NCBI GenBank assembly: GCA_964416755.1 | Contig: CAYQFH010000137.1 | Coordinates: 1-6,151, forward strand | DNA: 6,151 nucleotides | Direction: 5' to 3' | Origin: Thiopontia sp964416755 | GTDB taxonomy: Bacteria > Pseudomonadota > Gammaproteobacteria > GCF-002020875 | Shown here: positions 1-6,134 of the stretch, piece by piece | How positions within the stretch are numbered: the stretch's first letter is position 1 | Layout of the letters: the number at the start of each line of letters is the position of its first letter | Made by a program: the position numbers and the translations under genes | The notes under the pieces: generated by a model | Told to the model about the DNA's origin: nothing | The model's database searches: none | The model's input: the letters and a program-made list of their open reading frames with translations, nothing else

Positions 1-896
1 CAAGACCGGTCAATCTTCATGTAGAGGGGCTGCGTGCGCTGGGTGCAGAGGTTGTGGTTGAGAATGGATATATCCATGCCACAGCCAATAAGCTGAAGGG
101 GGCACACATTCTGCTCGACTCTGTGACCGTTACCGGCACACAGAATCTGCTGATGGCGGCAACCCTGGCAGAGGGGAAAACTACTCTGGAGAATGCTGCC
201 AGGGAGCCGGAGGTCGTGGATCTTGTCCACTTCCTCAACCGGATGGGGGCAAGAATCGGTGGGGCAGGAAGCTCCACACTGGAGATCGAGGGGGTGGACT
301 CCCTCCATGGTGTGGATTACACCGTAATCCCTGATCGAATCGAGACCGGGAGCTATCTTGTTGCAGCCGCAATCACTAGAGGGAGTATTGAGCTGGTGGA
401 GACGGATCCTCTGCTGTTGGAGTCCGTATTGCTGAAGCTGGAGGAGGCGGGTGCCACTCTGAGGGTGGGGAGTGAGACCATCTCTCTGGATATGGAGGGG
501 AGGAGGCCGCGTGCAGTCAGCTTTACCACCTCCCCCCATCCAGCATTTCCTACCGATATGCAGGCACAGTTTATGGCCCTCAATGCTGTTGCCGATGGGG
601 TTGGGATGATCTCCGAGACCATTTTCGAAAATCGATTTATGCATGTTCCCGAGCTGCAGCGGATGGGGGCAAGGCTTCAGATCCAGGGTAATACCGTAAT
701 GGTAGAGGGGGTGGAGTCACTGAATGCGGCACGGGTCATGGCTACCGATCTCAGGGCCTCAGCCGGCCTGGTGCTTGCCGGATTGGCCGCTCAGGGAGAG
801 ACGCTGGTTGACAGAATTTACCATATCGATCGCGGCTATGAGGCGATTGAGGAGAAGCTGATGCAGCTGGGCGCCGAGATCGAACGATTGCCATAA
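1..896 (+). CDS. murA: UDP-N-acetylglucosamine 1-carboxyvinyltransferase MurA, 5' end missing
   Basis: This is the C-terminal ~297 codons of MurA, the cytoplasmic enzyme that transfers enolpyruvate from PEP to UDP-GlcNAc, the first committed step of peptidoglycan synthesis. The reading frame is open from base 3. The first residues (RPVNLHVEGL) align with the segment just after the catalytic cysteine loop of E. coli MurA (about residue 120 of 419), so the fosfomycin-target cysteine lies upstream of the window. Family motifs visible in order are LKGAHI, NAAREPEVVD, PDRIETGSYLVAAA, HPAFPTDMQAQF (with the aspartate that acts in catalysis, near codon 185 of the fragment), FENRFMHVPEL, ATDLRASAGLVLAG and YHIDRGYE. 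The C-terminus ends about where E. coli MurA does, so the gene looks intact at this end. The neighbouring his genes run the same way. The only anomaly is truncation by the window edge. Confidence 0.97.
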   Translation, partial: RPVNLHVEGLRALGAEVVVENGYIHATANKLKGAHILLDSVTVTGTQNLLMAATLAEGKTTLENAAREPEVVDLVHFLNRMGARIGGAGSSTLEIEGVDSLHGVDYTVIPDRIETGSYLVAAAITRGSIELVETDPLLLESVLLKLEEAGATLRVGSETISLDMEGRRPRAVSFTTSPHPAFPTDMQAQFMALNAVADGVGMISETIFENRFMHVPELQRMGARLQIQGNTVMVEGVESLNAARVMATDLRASAGLVLAGLAAQGETLVDRIYHIDRGYEAIEEKLMQLGAEIERLP

Positions 897-1007
897 TATC
901 GGCCTCTTCTCCCCGTTCCTGGTTGCTGGCGTTCCCCTGATCGGTCAGGTGATTTTCCGGGTTTGGGAGGACTCCTAGCGAACTCGTGAATCAGTTACAA
1001 TAAGCGG

Positions 1008-1657
1008 ATGAACAGCACATTGACCATTGCCCTCTCCAAGGGGCGAATCTACAAGGATACACTGCCCCTGCTGGAGGCGGCCGGGATTCGTCCGGTTGAC
1101 NNNNNNNNNNNNNNNNNNNNNNNNNNNNNNNNNNNNNNNNNNNNNNNNNNNNNNNNNNNNNNNNNNNNNNNNNNNNNNNNNNNNNNNNNNNNNNNNNNNN
1201 GGTGGCGGATCTTGGGGTGGCTGGAAAGGATGTGTTGATGGAGTATGGGAGCAGTAACCTTTATGAGCCACTGGATCTGCAGATTGCAAAGTGCCGCATG
1301 ATGACTGCAGGTGCGGTTGGGGCACCCAGGCCGACAGGACGGATGCGGATTGCAACCAAATATGTCAGCTCTGCCAGAGACTATTTTGCCTCAATGGGGC
1401 AGCAGGTTGAGATCATCAAACTCTATGGTGCAATGGAATTGGCCCCACTGGTGGGTCTGGCAGACCGAATTGTCGATCTGGTAGAGACCGGTAATACCCT
1501 CAAGGCCAACGGCCTTGAGCCTCTGGAGGAGATTGCACAGATCAGCTCCCGCCTGGTGGTCAACAAGGCCTCGATGAAGATCAAGAGCAGACAGGTTCAG
1601 GAGCTGATTCGATCGCTGGCGGAGGCTGTGGATCAGAGAGAGGGCAAAGCAGGATGA
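1008..1657 (+). CDS. hisG: ATP phosphoribosyltransferase catalytic subunit HisG, short form, interrupted by an assembly gap
   Basis: HisG condenses ATP with PRPP, the first and feedback-controlled step of histidine synthesis. The N-terminal 31 codons (MNSTLTIALSKGRIYKDTLP and on) precede 100 N at 1101-1200. After the gap the protein resumes at 1202 with VADLGVAGKDVLMEYG, LYEPLDLQIAKCRMMTAG, IIKLYGAMELAPLVGLAD, the PRPP-binding DLVETGNTLKANGLEP and SSRLVVNKASMK. The two parts lie in different frames as written, but 100 N is a placeholder length. Against a Pseudomonas HisG recalled from memory, about 34 residues are missing (roughly 101 bases), giving ~216 residues in all. That is the short HisG form, which lacks the C-terminal regulatory domain and works with HisZ. 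The ATG at 1008 is the only start that fits; an in-frame stop lies at 987, and no good Shine-Dalgarno is visible. The stop overlaps the hisD start by 4 bp (ATGA, 1654-1657). Confidence 0.93.
1101..1200. other. Assembly gap of 100 N inside hisG
   Basis: Exactly 100 undetermined bases separate two parts of hisG. A round 100 is the usual filler for a gap of unknown size. Comparison with the HisG family suggests a true length close to 101 bp, which would restore one continuous frame. Any base-level claim across this interval, including a frameshift, is unsupported. Confidence 0.98.
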
Positions 1658-2946
1658 GAAGGCTGAACCGAACCGATTCGGGGTTTCAGAAGGATCTGGA
1701 GCAACTGCTGGCCTGGGAGGGCGTCTCCCATGATCAGGTCAACCAGACCGTCAGGGAGATTCTGGGTGCAATTCGCAACCGTGGCGACCGGGCACTGATA
1801 GAGTATACCAACCGTTTTGATCGTCTATCAGTGGGGGAGATGGCCGAACTGACCCTGCCGCAGGAGCGATTGCAACAGGCCCTGGATCGGCTCCCGGAGG
1901 ATCAGCGCACTGCACTGGAGCATGCGGCTGAGCGGGTACGTCTCTACCATCAGCATCAGAAGATGGAGTCCTGGAGCTATACCGAGGCGGATGGCACCAT
2001 GCTGGGGCAGCAGGTGACTCCACTGGACCGGGTCGGTCTCTATGTGCCTGGCGGCAAGGCGGCCTACCCCTCTTCCGTATTGATGAATGCCATCCCTGCC
2101 AAGGTGGCGGGTGTCGAAGAGCTGATTATGGTGGTACCAACCCCGGACGGGGTGGTGAATGAGCTGGTGCTTGCGGCAGCAGCGATCTCCAATGTGGATT
2201 CGGTCTATACCGTAGGTGGGGCCCAGGCGGTGGCTGCACTGGCCTATGGAACGGAGACCATTCCACAGGTGGACAAGATTGTGGGTCCTGGAAATATCTA
2301 TGTGGCCACAGCCAAGGGGATGGTTTTTGGTGCAGTGGGGATCGATATGATTGCCGGCCCCTCCGAGATCCTGGTGGTCTGTGACGGGAAGACCGATCCG
2401 GACTGGATTGCCATGGATCTCTTCTCACAGGCGGAACATGATGAGGATGCGCAGTCGATTCTGGTCTCTCCGGATGCTCAGTTTCTGGATGCAGTGGAGC
2501 AGAGTATCGGGAAGCTGATCAGGGGAATGGAGCGTGCCGATATTATCCGAACCGCACTGGATGAACGGGGCGCCCTGATTCAGGTTGATAATATGGAGCA
2601 GGCGATGGAGGTGACCAACTTTATTGCCCCTGAACACCTTGAGCTCTCGGTGGAGGATCCTGAGGCACTTCTTCCAGCCATTCGTCATGCAGGCGCCATC
2701 TTTATGGGGCGCTATACTGCAGAGGCGCTCGGAGACTACTGTGCAGGCCCCAACCATGTGTTGCCAACCTCCAGAACGGCACGCTTCTCCTCACCACTGG
2801 GGGTTTACGATTTCCAGAAGCGCTCCAGTCTGATCATGTGTTCCGCAGACGGATCTTCGGAACTGGGCAAGACGGCCTCCGTACTGGCGCGTGGTGAGGG
2901 GCTGACAGCCCATGCACGTTCGGCCGAGTATCGAATCAAGAAGTGA
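1654..2946 (+). CDS. hisD: Histidinol dehydrogenase HisD
   Basis: HisD is the cytoplasmic zinc enzyme that oxidises L-histidinol to L-histidine in two NAD-dependent steps, the end of the pathway. The 430-residue product matches the usual family length. Zinc ligands by alignment with E. coli are Gln259, His262, Asp361 and His420 (in SQAEH, ALGDYCAG and GLTAHARS). The catalytic pair is Glu327-His328 in FIAPEHLEL. The family signature IDMIAGPSE is at 230-238, and the NAD-binding region includes GLYVPGGKAAYPSS (128-141) and VGGAQAVAALAYGT (187-200). The ATG start overlaps the hisG stop by 4 bp, which suggests translational coupling; a purine-rich AGAGAGGG lies about 10 bp upstream. All key residues are present. 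Shadow frames on both strands are explained by this gene. Confidence 0.97.
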   Translation: MRRLNRTDSGFQKDLEQLLAWEGVSHDQVNQTVREILGAIRNRGDRALIEYTNRFDRLSVGEMAELTLPQERLQQALDRLPEDQRTALEHAAERVRLYHQHQKMESWSYTEADGTMLGQQVTPLDRVGLYVPGGKAAYPSSVLMNAIPAKVAGVEELIMVVPTPDGVVNELVLAAAAISNVDSVYTVGGAQAVAALAYGTETIPQVDKIVGPGNIYVATAKGMVFGAVGIDMIAGPSEILVVCDGKTDPDWIAMDLFSQAEHDEDAQSILVSPDAQFLDAVEQSIGKLIRGMERADIIRTALDERGALIQVDNMEQAMEVTNFIAPEHLELSVEDPEALLPAIRHAGAIFMGRYTAEALGDYCAGPNHVLPTSRTARFSSPLGVYDFQKRSSLIMCSADGSSELGKTASVLARGEGLTAHARSAEYRIKK

Positions 2947-2951
2947 CCGTG

Positions 2952-4022
2952 ATGAAACAGTGGATTCGACCAGAGATCCAGGCGCTCTCCGCCTACCATG
3001 TGCCGGAGGCGGGTGACTGGATCAAACTGGATGCGATGGAGAACCCCTACCGTTGGCCTGAGCCGCTGCAGCAGGAGTGGCTTGAGTCGGTTCGGCAGGT
3101 TGAGATCAACCGTTATCCCGATCCCGCAGCCCGCGATCTGACCCAACAGCTCCGTCAGGTAATGGGGGTTCCAGAGAGCCATGAGATTGTCCTTGGCAAC
3201 GGTTCGGATGAGCTGATCCAGATGTTGCTGATGACGCTCTCTGGCAGTGGGCGTACTGTATTGGCGCCTGCCCCCACCTTTGTGATGTACAGTATGATTG
3301 CCGAGTTCGTTGGGATGAATTTTGTCGGTGTTCCACTGGACTCCGATTTTGGGCTGGATCTTTCTGCCATGCTCTCATCCATTGAGCAGCACCAACCGGC
3401 AGTGGTCTTTCTTGCCTACCCAAACAACCCGACCGGGAATCTATTTGATAGAGATGCGGTGCAGAGGATTATTGAGGCGGCACCAGGGTTTGTGGTACTG
3501 GATGAGGCCTATCATGTCTTTGCCGAAGAGAGCTTCATGGGAGCATTACCACAGTATGAGAACCTGCTGGTCATGCGTACCGTCTCCAAGATGGGGCTTG
3601 CAGGGTTGAGATTGGGTCTGCTGGCCGGGGATCCGCGATGGATCGGTGAGATCAACAAGGTCCGTCTCCCCTACAACATCAATGTATTGACCCAGCATGC
3701 AGCTACCTTCATTCTGCGCCATGCAGTGGTTCTGGAGCAGCAGGCTGCCAGCCTGCGAGAGGATCGGGAGACCCTCCTGGAGCAGCTGCAGCAGACGCTT
3801 GGTGTGGTTCAGGTCTACCCCAGTCGTGCCAACTTCATCCTGTTTCGTGTTGCAGCAGGCAGGGCAACACCGCTCTTTCAACAGATGCTGGAGCGTGGGG
3901 TGTTGGTCAAGAATCTCGATCCTGCCGGCGGCGCATTGGCCGACTGCCTGCGGGTTACGGTCAGTACTCCGCAGGAGAACCGGCAGTTCCTCGATGCCCT
4001 TTCAGCGGCAGCTGAAGACTGA
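2952..4022 (+). CDS. hisC: Histidinol-phosphate aminotransferase HisC
   Basis: HisC is a PLP-dependent fold-type I (class II) aminotransferase that converts imidazole-acetol phosphate and glutamate to histidinol phosphate. From the ATG at 2952 it has 356 residues, normal for the family. Visible motifs are LDAMENPY (26-33), LGNGSDELIQ (81-90, cofactor phosphate region), YPNNPTGN (156-163), VVLDEAYHVF (181-190, Asp184 and Tyr187 near the PLP ring), the PLP lysine Lys213 in TVSKMGLAGLRLG, and Arg334 in LRVTVSTPQEN, which should bind the substrate carboxylate. I chose the ATG at 2952 because AAGAAG at 2938-2943 is spaced 8 bp from it. In-frame GTG codons at 2943 (overlapping the hisD stop by 4 bp) and 2949 are alternatives that would add nine or three residues at the N-terminus. 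It ends 3 bp from the stop of the convergent protease gene. Confidence 0.95.
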   Translation: MKQWIRPEIQALSAYHVPEAGDWIKLDAMENPYRWPEPLQQEWLESVRQVEINRYPDPAARDLTQQLRQVMGVPESHEIVLGNGSDELIQMLLMTLSGSGRTVLAPAPTFVMYSMIAEFVGMNFVGVPLDSDFGLDLSAMLSSIEQHQPAVVFLAYPNNPTGNLFDRDAVQRIIEAAPGFVVLDEAYHVFAEESFMGALPQYENLLVMRTVSKMGLAGLRLGLLAGDPRWIGEINKVRLPYNINVLTQHAATFILRHAVVLEQQAASLREDRETLLEQLQQTLGVVQVYPSRANFILFRVAAGRATPLFQQMLERGVLVKNLDPAGGALADCLRVTVSTPQENRQFLDALSAAAED

Positions 4023-4025
4023 AAA

Positions 4026-5162
4026 TCATTGACGCCTGGGGGCAATGGTGACACTCCATGAGGAGGCCTCACCACTGTGGATGCCGTCAAGTAGAAGCAC
4101 TGCACCCGGCTTCATGTTGAGGGCACGCTGTGCAATCTCCTCTCCACTGCGGATAGCCTCTCCGTTGACGTGAGTAATGATATCCCCAGGGGCAAGACCC
4201 GCCTCGGCAGCAGGACCATCACGGTAGATTCCGGCAATAATGGCGCCATGGGCGGTTTCCACCCCAAAGGATTCCGCCAGTTCGGGGGTCAGGTTCTGCA
4301 TCTCGACCCCAATCCATCCACGCTGCACAACCCCATGTTCGATCAGCTGCTTCATCACATGCTGTGCAGTGGCGACCGGGATGGCAAAACCGATGCCATG
4401 TGAGGCACCTGTTTTAGAGAATATGGCAGTATTGATTCCGATCAGGTTGCCATGTGCATCAATCAGCGCCCCCCCCGAGTTGCCGGGGTTGATGGCCGCA
4501 TCGGTCTGGATAAAGTTCTCCTGGGTGCTGATCCCCAATTGACTGCGATTGGTTGCGCTGATGATCCCCATGGTTACTGTCTGACCCACGCCAAATGGGT
4601 TGCCGATTGCCAGCACTACATCTCCAACCTGAAGAGGAGTGGATTGCCCGAAGGTGATGGCAGGGAGATCATCAAGCTCGACCTGGAGAAGCGCGAGATC
4701 GGTATCCGGGTCACTGCCGATGAGTCTGGCCCTGCCGCTACGCCCATCATGCAGGGAGATCTGGATCTCATCCGCACCATCAATCACATGGTTGTTGGTC
4801 AGGATATACCCATCTCTGCTGACAATGACGCCGGATCCGAGACTTGTCTCGAGCCGCTTCTGCGGGACAATACGCAGGCGGTCACCAAAGAAATGGCGGA
4901 AAATCGGGTCATCAAAGAGGGTTACCCGTCGTTCCGTAACCACCTTGGCGGTATTGATGTTGACTACGGCTGGTGCAGCATTGCCAACGGCATCTGCATA
5001 GGAGGCGGGGCCGCTGCCTGAGGGCAGATTCTGGCTCTGCTGGATCTCGACAACCGGGCCGGAGCGGATAAAGAGCTCCGGGCGCATCACCATCAGCAGA
5101 AAGAGGGCAATAATTGCCACGGTCAGCAGTCGAATCAGTGCGGAGATTGTAGTGGTGTTCAT
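4026..5162 (-). CDS. algW: DegS/AlgW-type membrane-anchored periplasmic serine protease (HtrA family)
   Basis: This 378-residue protein has an N-terminal membrane anchor (about residues 7-27), a trypsin-like domain (about 55-275) and a single PDZ domain (about 280-375). That is the DegS/AlgW plan, not the two-PDZ DegP plan. The catalytic triad is His125 (TNNHVIDGA), Asp155 (DPDTDLALL) and Ser229 (INPGNSGGAL). Arg206 in ISATNR corresponds to the DegS L3-loop arginine used in PDZ-coupled activation. By family knowledge the PDZ binds C-termini of misfolded outer-membrane proteins, and the protease then cuts a RseA/MucA-like anti-sigma factor to release a sigma-E/AlgU factor. Phrases such as FGVGQTVTMGIISAT and LTPELAESFG match my memory of Pseudomonas AlgW more than E. 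coli DegS. The ATG at 5162 places the anchor as in AlgW, but no Shine-Dalgarno is visible. The frame continues upstream to 5285, but that extension encodes repeat sequence and is probably not translated. Confidence 0.93.
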   Translation of the reverse strand: MNTTTISALIRLLTVAIIALFLLMVMRPELFIRSGPVVEIQQSQNLPSGSGPASYADAVGNAAPAVVNINTAKVVTERRVTLFDDPIFRHFFGDRLRIVPQKRLETSLGSGVIVSRDGYILTNNHVIDGADEIQISLHDGRSGRARLIGSDPDTDLALLQVELDDLPAITFGQSTPLQVGDVVLAIGNPFGVGQTVTMGIISATNRSQLGISTQENFIQTDAAINPGNSGGALIDAHGNLIGINTAIFSKTGASHGIGFAIPVATAQHVMKQLIEHGVVQRGWIGVEMQNLTPELAESFGVETAHGAIIAGIYRDGPAAEAGLAPGDIITHVNGEAIRSGEEIAQRALNMKPGAVLLLDGIHSGEASSWSVTIAPRRQ

Positions 5163-5219
5163 GATGTAGATGATAACGAAACTGTGGTACAAATACCTGC
5201 CTGCCCAAAGGTTCCTGAA

Positions 5220-5248
5220 GCTATAGATGGCTGCATAAGTTCTGGCAG
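5220..5248 (-). promoter_or_regulatory. Possible sigma-70-type promoter for algW
   Basis: On the minus strand CTGCCA (5248-5243, 4 of 6 to TTGACA) is followed after 17 bp by TATAGC (5225-5220, 4 of 6 to TATAAT). The start would be near 5213, giving a leader of about 50 nt before the ATG at 5162. The -35 element lies in the left arm of the inverted repeat. Both boxes are mediocre, so this is a candidate only. Confidence 0.25.
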
Positions 5249-5343
5249 TTCCATTCCTGTAGCCGTCTATGGCCCGGACGGCCATAGTCGAGCGATAGAT
5301 GGATGTACCCGAACGTGCTGCAGGAATGGAACTGCCAGAACTT
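5237..5343. repeat. Long inverted repeat with 27-bp arms and a nested palindrome (MITE- or BIME-like)
   Basis: The arms are 5237-5263 (AAGTTCTGGCAGTTCCATTC, then CTGTAGC) and 5317-5343. They are exact reverse complements except at 5260/5320, a T/G pair that would still wobble-pair in RNA. The 53-bp centre contains a second palindrome, 5264-5274 with 5280-5290 (CTATGGCC/GGCCATAG core, 10 of 11 positions paired, 5-base loop). No transposase, ORF of its own or clear target-site duplication is visible. It may be a non-autonomous mobile repeat, an extragenic palindrome or a structured RNA region. The fold is seen directly; the class is inference. Confidence 0.85.
5264..5290. repeat. Nested palindrome inside the larger inverted repeat
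   Basis: CGTCTATGGCC pairs with GGCCATAGTCG around the loop CGGAC, with a single T/T mismatch. A competing 5-bp stem, CCGTC (5263-5267) with GACGG (5277-5281), uses some of the same bases. A ten-base upstream segment (5223-5232) can also pair with 5261-5270. Confidence 0.75.
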
Positions 5344-5363
5344 TCGAGGCAATGGTTAATAAC

Positions 5364-5369
5364 AGGGGA
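5364..5369 (+). promoter_or_regulatory. Shine-Dalgarno of the Nif3-family gene
   Basis: AGGGGA lies 9 bp upstream of the ATG at 5379. It fixes that ATG as the start and argues against the 65-codon upstream extension that is open in the same frame. Confidence 0.7.
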
Positions 5370-5378
5370 AATAACATT

Positions 5379-6128
5379 ATGAAACGTAACCGACTGCTCA
5401 ATGAACTGAACACCCTTCTGGAGATTGACCGTTTCCAGGACTACTGTCCCAATGGGCTCCAGGTTGAGGGGAGAGAGGAGGTTCGGACCGTTGCCACTGC
5501 GGTAACCGCATCTCTTCAGGTAATCAACAGGACGGTTGAGCAGGGGGCGGATCTATTACTGGTGCACCATGGTTTCTTCTGGAATGGGGAGGACCCACGG
5601 GTAGTGGGACCAAAACAGAGACGGCTGAAGGCGTTGCTGGGGAATGGTATTAATCTTCTTGCCTACCATCTGCCACTGGATACCCATCCAGAGTTGGGAA
5701 ACAATGCGCAGTGGGGCAGGCAACTGGGTTGCTCCCCTCAAGGACAACTGGAGTCGGCAGAGTTGGTCAGTTGGGGGGTGATGGATGAGGCAATCACACT
5801 GGAACAGTTGAGTGAGAGAGTTTCAGCAGGGTTGGGGGGACGTCCCCCACTGGTCATTGAGGGGCATGAGCGGCCAATCCGAAAGATTGGCTGGTGCAGT
5901 GGGGCGGCACAGGACTATATTGTTCAGGCAGCAGAAGAGGGGCTTGATGCCTATCTGAGTGGCGAGGTCTCGGAGCGTACCTACCATGAGGCGCTGGAGC
6001 GGGGGATCTCCTTTCTTGCCTGTGGGCACCATGCCACGGAACGGTGGGGTGTGCAGGCGTTGGGAGAGTGGATCAATCGGCACCATGGAGTGGCGTACCA
6101 TTTTATCGACGAGGATAACCCCATCTGA
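5379..6128 (+). CDS. Nif3/YbgI-family dinuclear metal-centre protein
   Basis: This 249-residue product matches E. coli YbgI (247 residues) in length and motifs. YbgI-type Nif3 proteins form hexameric toroids with a two-metal site in each subunit. The expected ligands are all present: His63 and His64 in LLVHHGFFW, Asp101 in YHLPLDTHPELGNN, and His217 and Glu221 in CGHHATERWG. Other family landmarks are DYCPNGLQVEG (21-31) near the N-terminus, and GWCSGAAQDYI and DAYLSGEVSE in the second half. The biochemical role is unsettled; the label GTP cyclohydrolase 1 type 2 often carried by homologues is not supported by anything here. The start at 5379 has a good Shine-Dalgarno, and the Met aligns with the usual N-terminus. 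The gene is divergent from algW. The codons just before its stop overlap a strong outward promoter, so the next gene probably has its own transcription start. Confidence 0.93.
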   Translation: MKRNRLLNELNTLLEIDRFQDYCPNGLQVEGREEVRTVATAVTASLQVINRTVEQGADLLLVHHGFFWNGEDPRVVGPKQRRLKALLGNGINLLAYHLPLDTHPELGNNAQWGRQLGCSPQGQLESAELVSWGVMDEAITLEQLSERVSAGLGGRPPLVIEGHERPIRKIGWCSGAAQDYIVQAAEEGLDAYLSGEVSERTYHEALERGISFLACGHHATERWGVQALGEWINRHHGVAYHFIDEDNPI

Positions 6129-6134
6129 TATAAT
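6106..6134 (+). promoter_or_regulatory. Predicted sigma-70 promoter reading out of the window
   Basis: The -10 box TATAAT (6129-6134) is a perfect consensus and is preceded by TG at 6126-6127, giving an extended -10. At 17 bp spacing, TCGACG (6106-6111) matches the -35 consensus at 4 of 6. Transcription would start near 6141, past the Nif3-family stop, and serve the next gene downstream, which is not in the window. Confidence 0.55.

Larger units (their letters stand above)
5163..5378. other. Divergent intergenic region between algW and the Nif3-family gene
   Basis: This 216-bp region separates two divergent genes and must hold both promoters. About half of it (5237-5343) is a long inverted repeat. 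The rest holds a possible minus-strand promoter (5220-5248) and the Shine-Dalgarno of the Nif3-family gene (5364-5369). No small ORF here is convincing. Open frames run through it on both strands, but both encode the same repeat-derived peptide. Confidence 0.8.

Noticed and set aside
936..956. Hairpin CCTGA-TCGG-TCAGG followed by TTTT after murA, as a terminator
   Set aside because: The stem is only 5 bp and the T-run is short and 3 bases away, so it is too weak to call a Rho-independent terminator. Nothing else in the 111-bp murA-hisG gap is convincing.
1202..1657. Second half of hisG as a separate 151-codon gene starting at a GTG
   Set aside because: The GTG is simply a valine codon in the conserved ADLGVAGKD region next to the N gap; this is the continuation of hisG.
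2425..2757. Minus-strand ORFs within hisD and hisC
   Set aside because: They are shadows of strongly conserved plus-strand genes, have no domains that I recognise, and show no ribosome-binding signals that I could see.
4452..5021. Long plus-strand ORF (189 codons) opposite algW
   Set aside because: It lies entirely antisense to a gene with an intact catalytic triad and clear family motifs. The peptide has no recognisable domain, and its length is explained by codon bias on the other strand.
5163..5285. N-terminal extension of algW up to the ATG at 5285
   Set aside because: The extension is partly encoded by the repeat, and the ATG at 5162 places the membrane anchor at the N-terminus as in AlgW.
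5237..5343. Repeat as CRISPR, riboswitch or attachment site
   Set aside because: There is no repeat-spacer periodicity, no known aptamer pattern, no T-tract and no integrase or tRNA nearby.
5332..5360. Plus-strand promoter CTGCCA-17-GTTAAT for the Nif3-family gene
   Set aside because: Both boxes are weak and the predicted start falls on the Shine-Dalgarno, leaving about 12 nt of leader. It is kept only as part of the symmetry observation.
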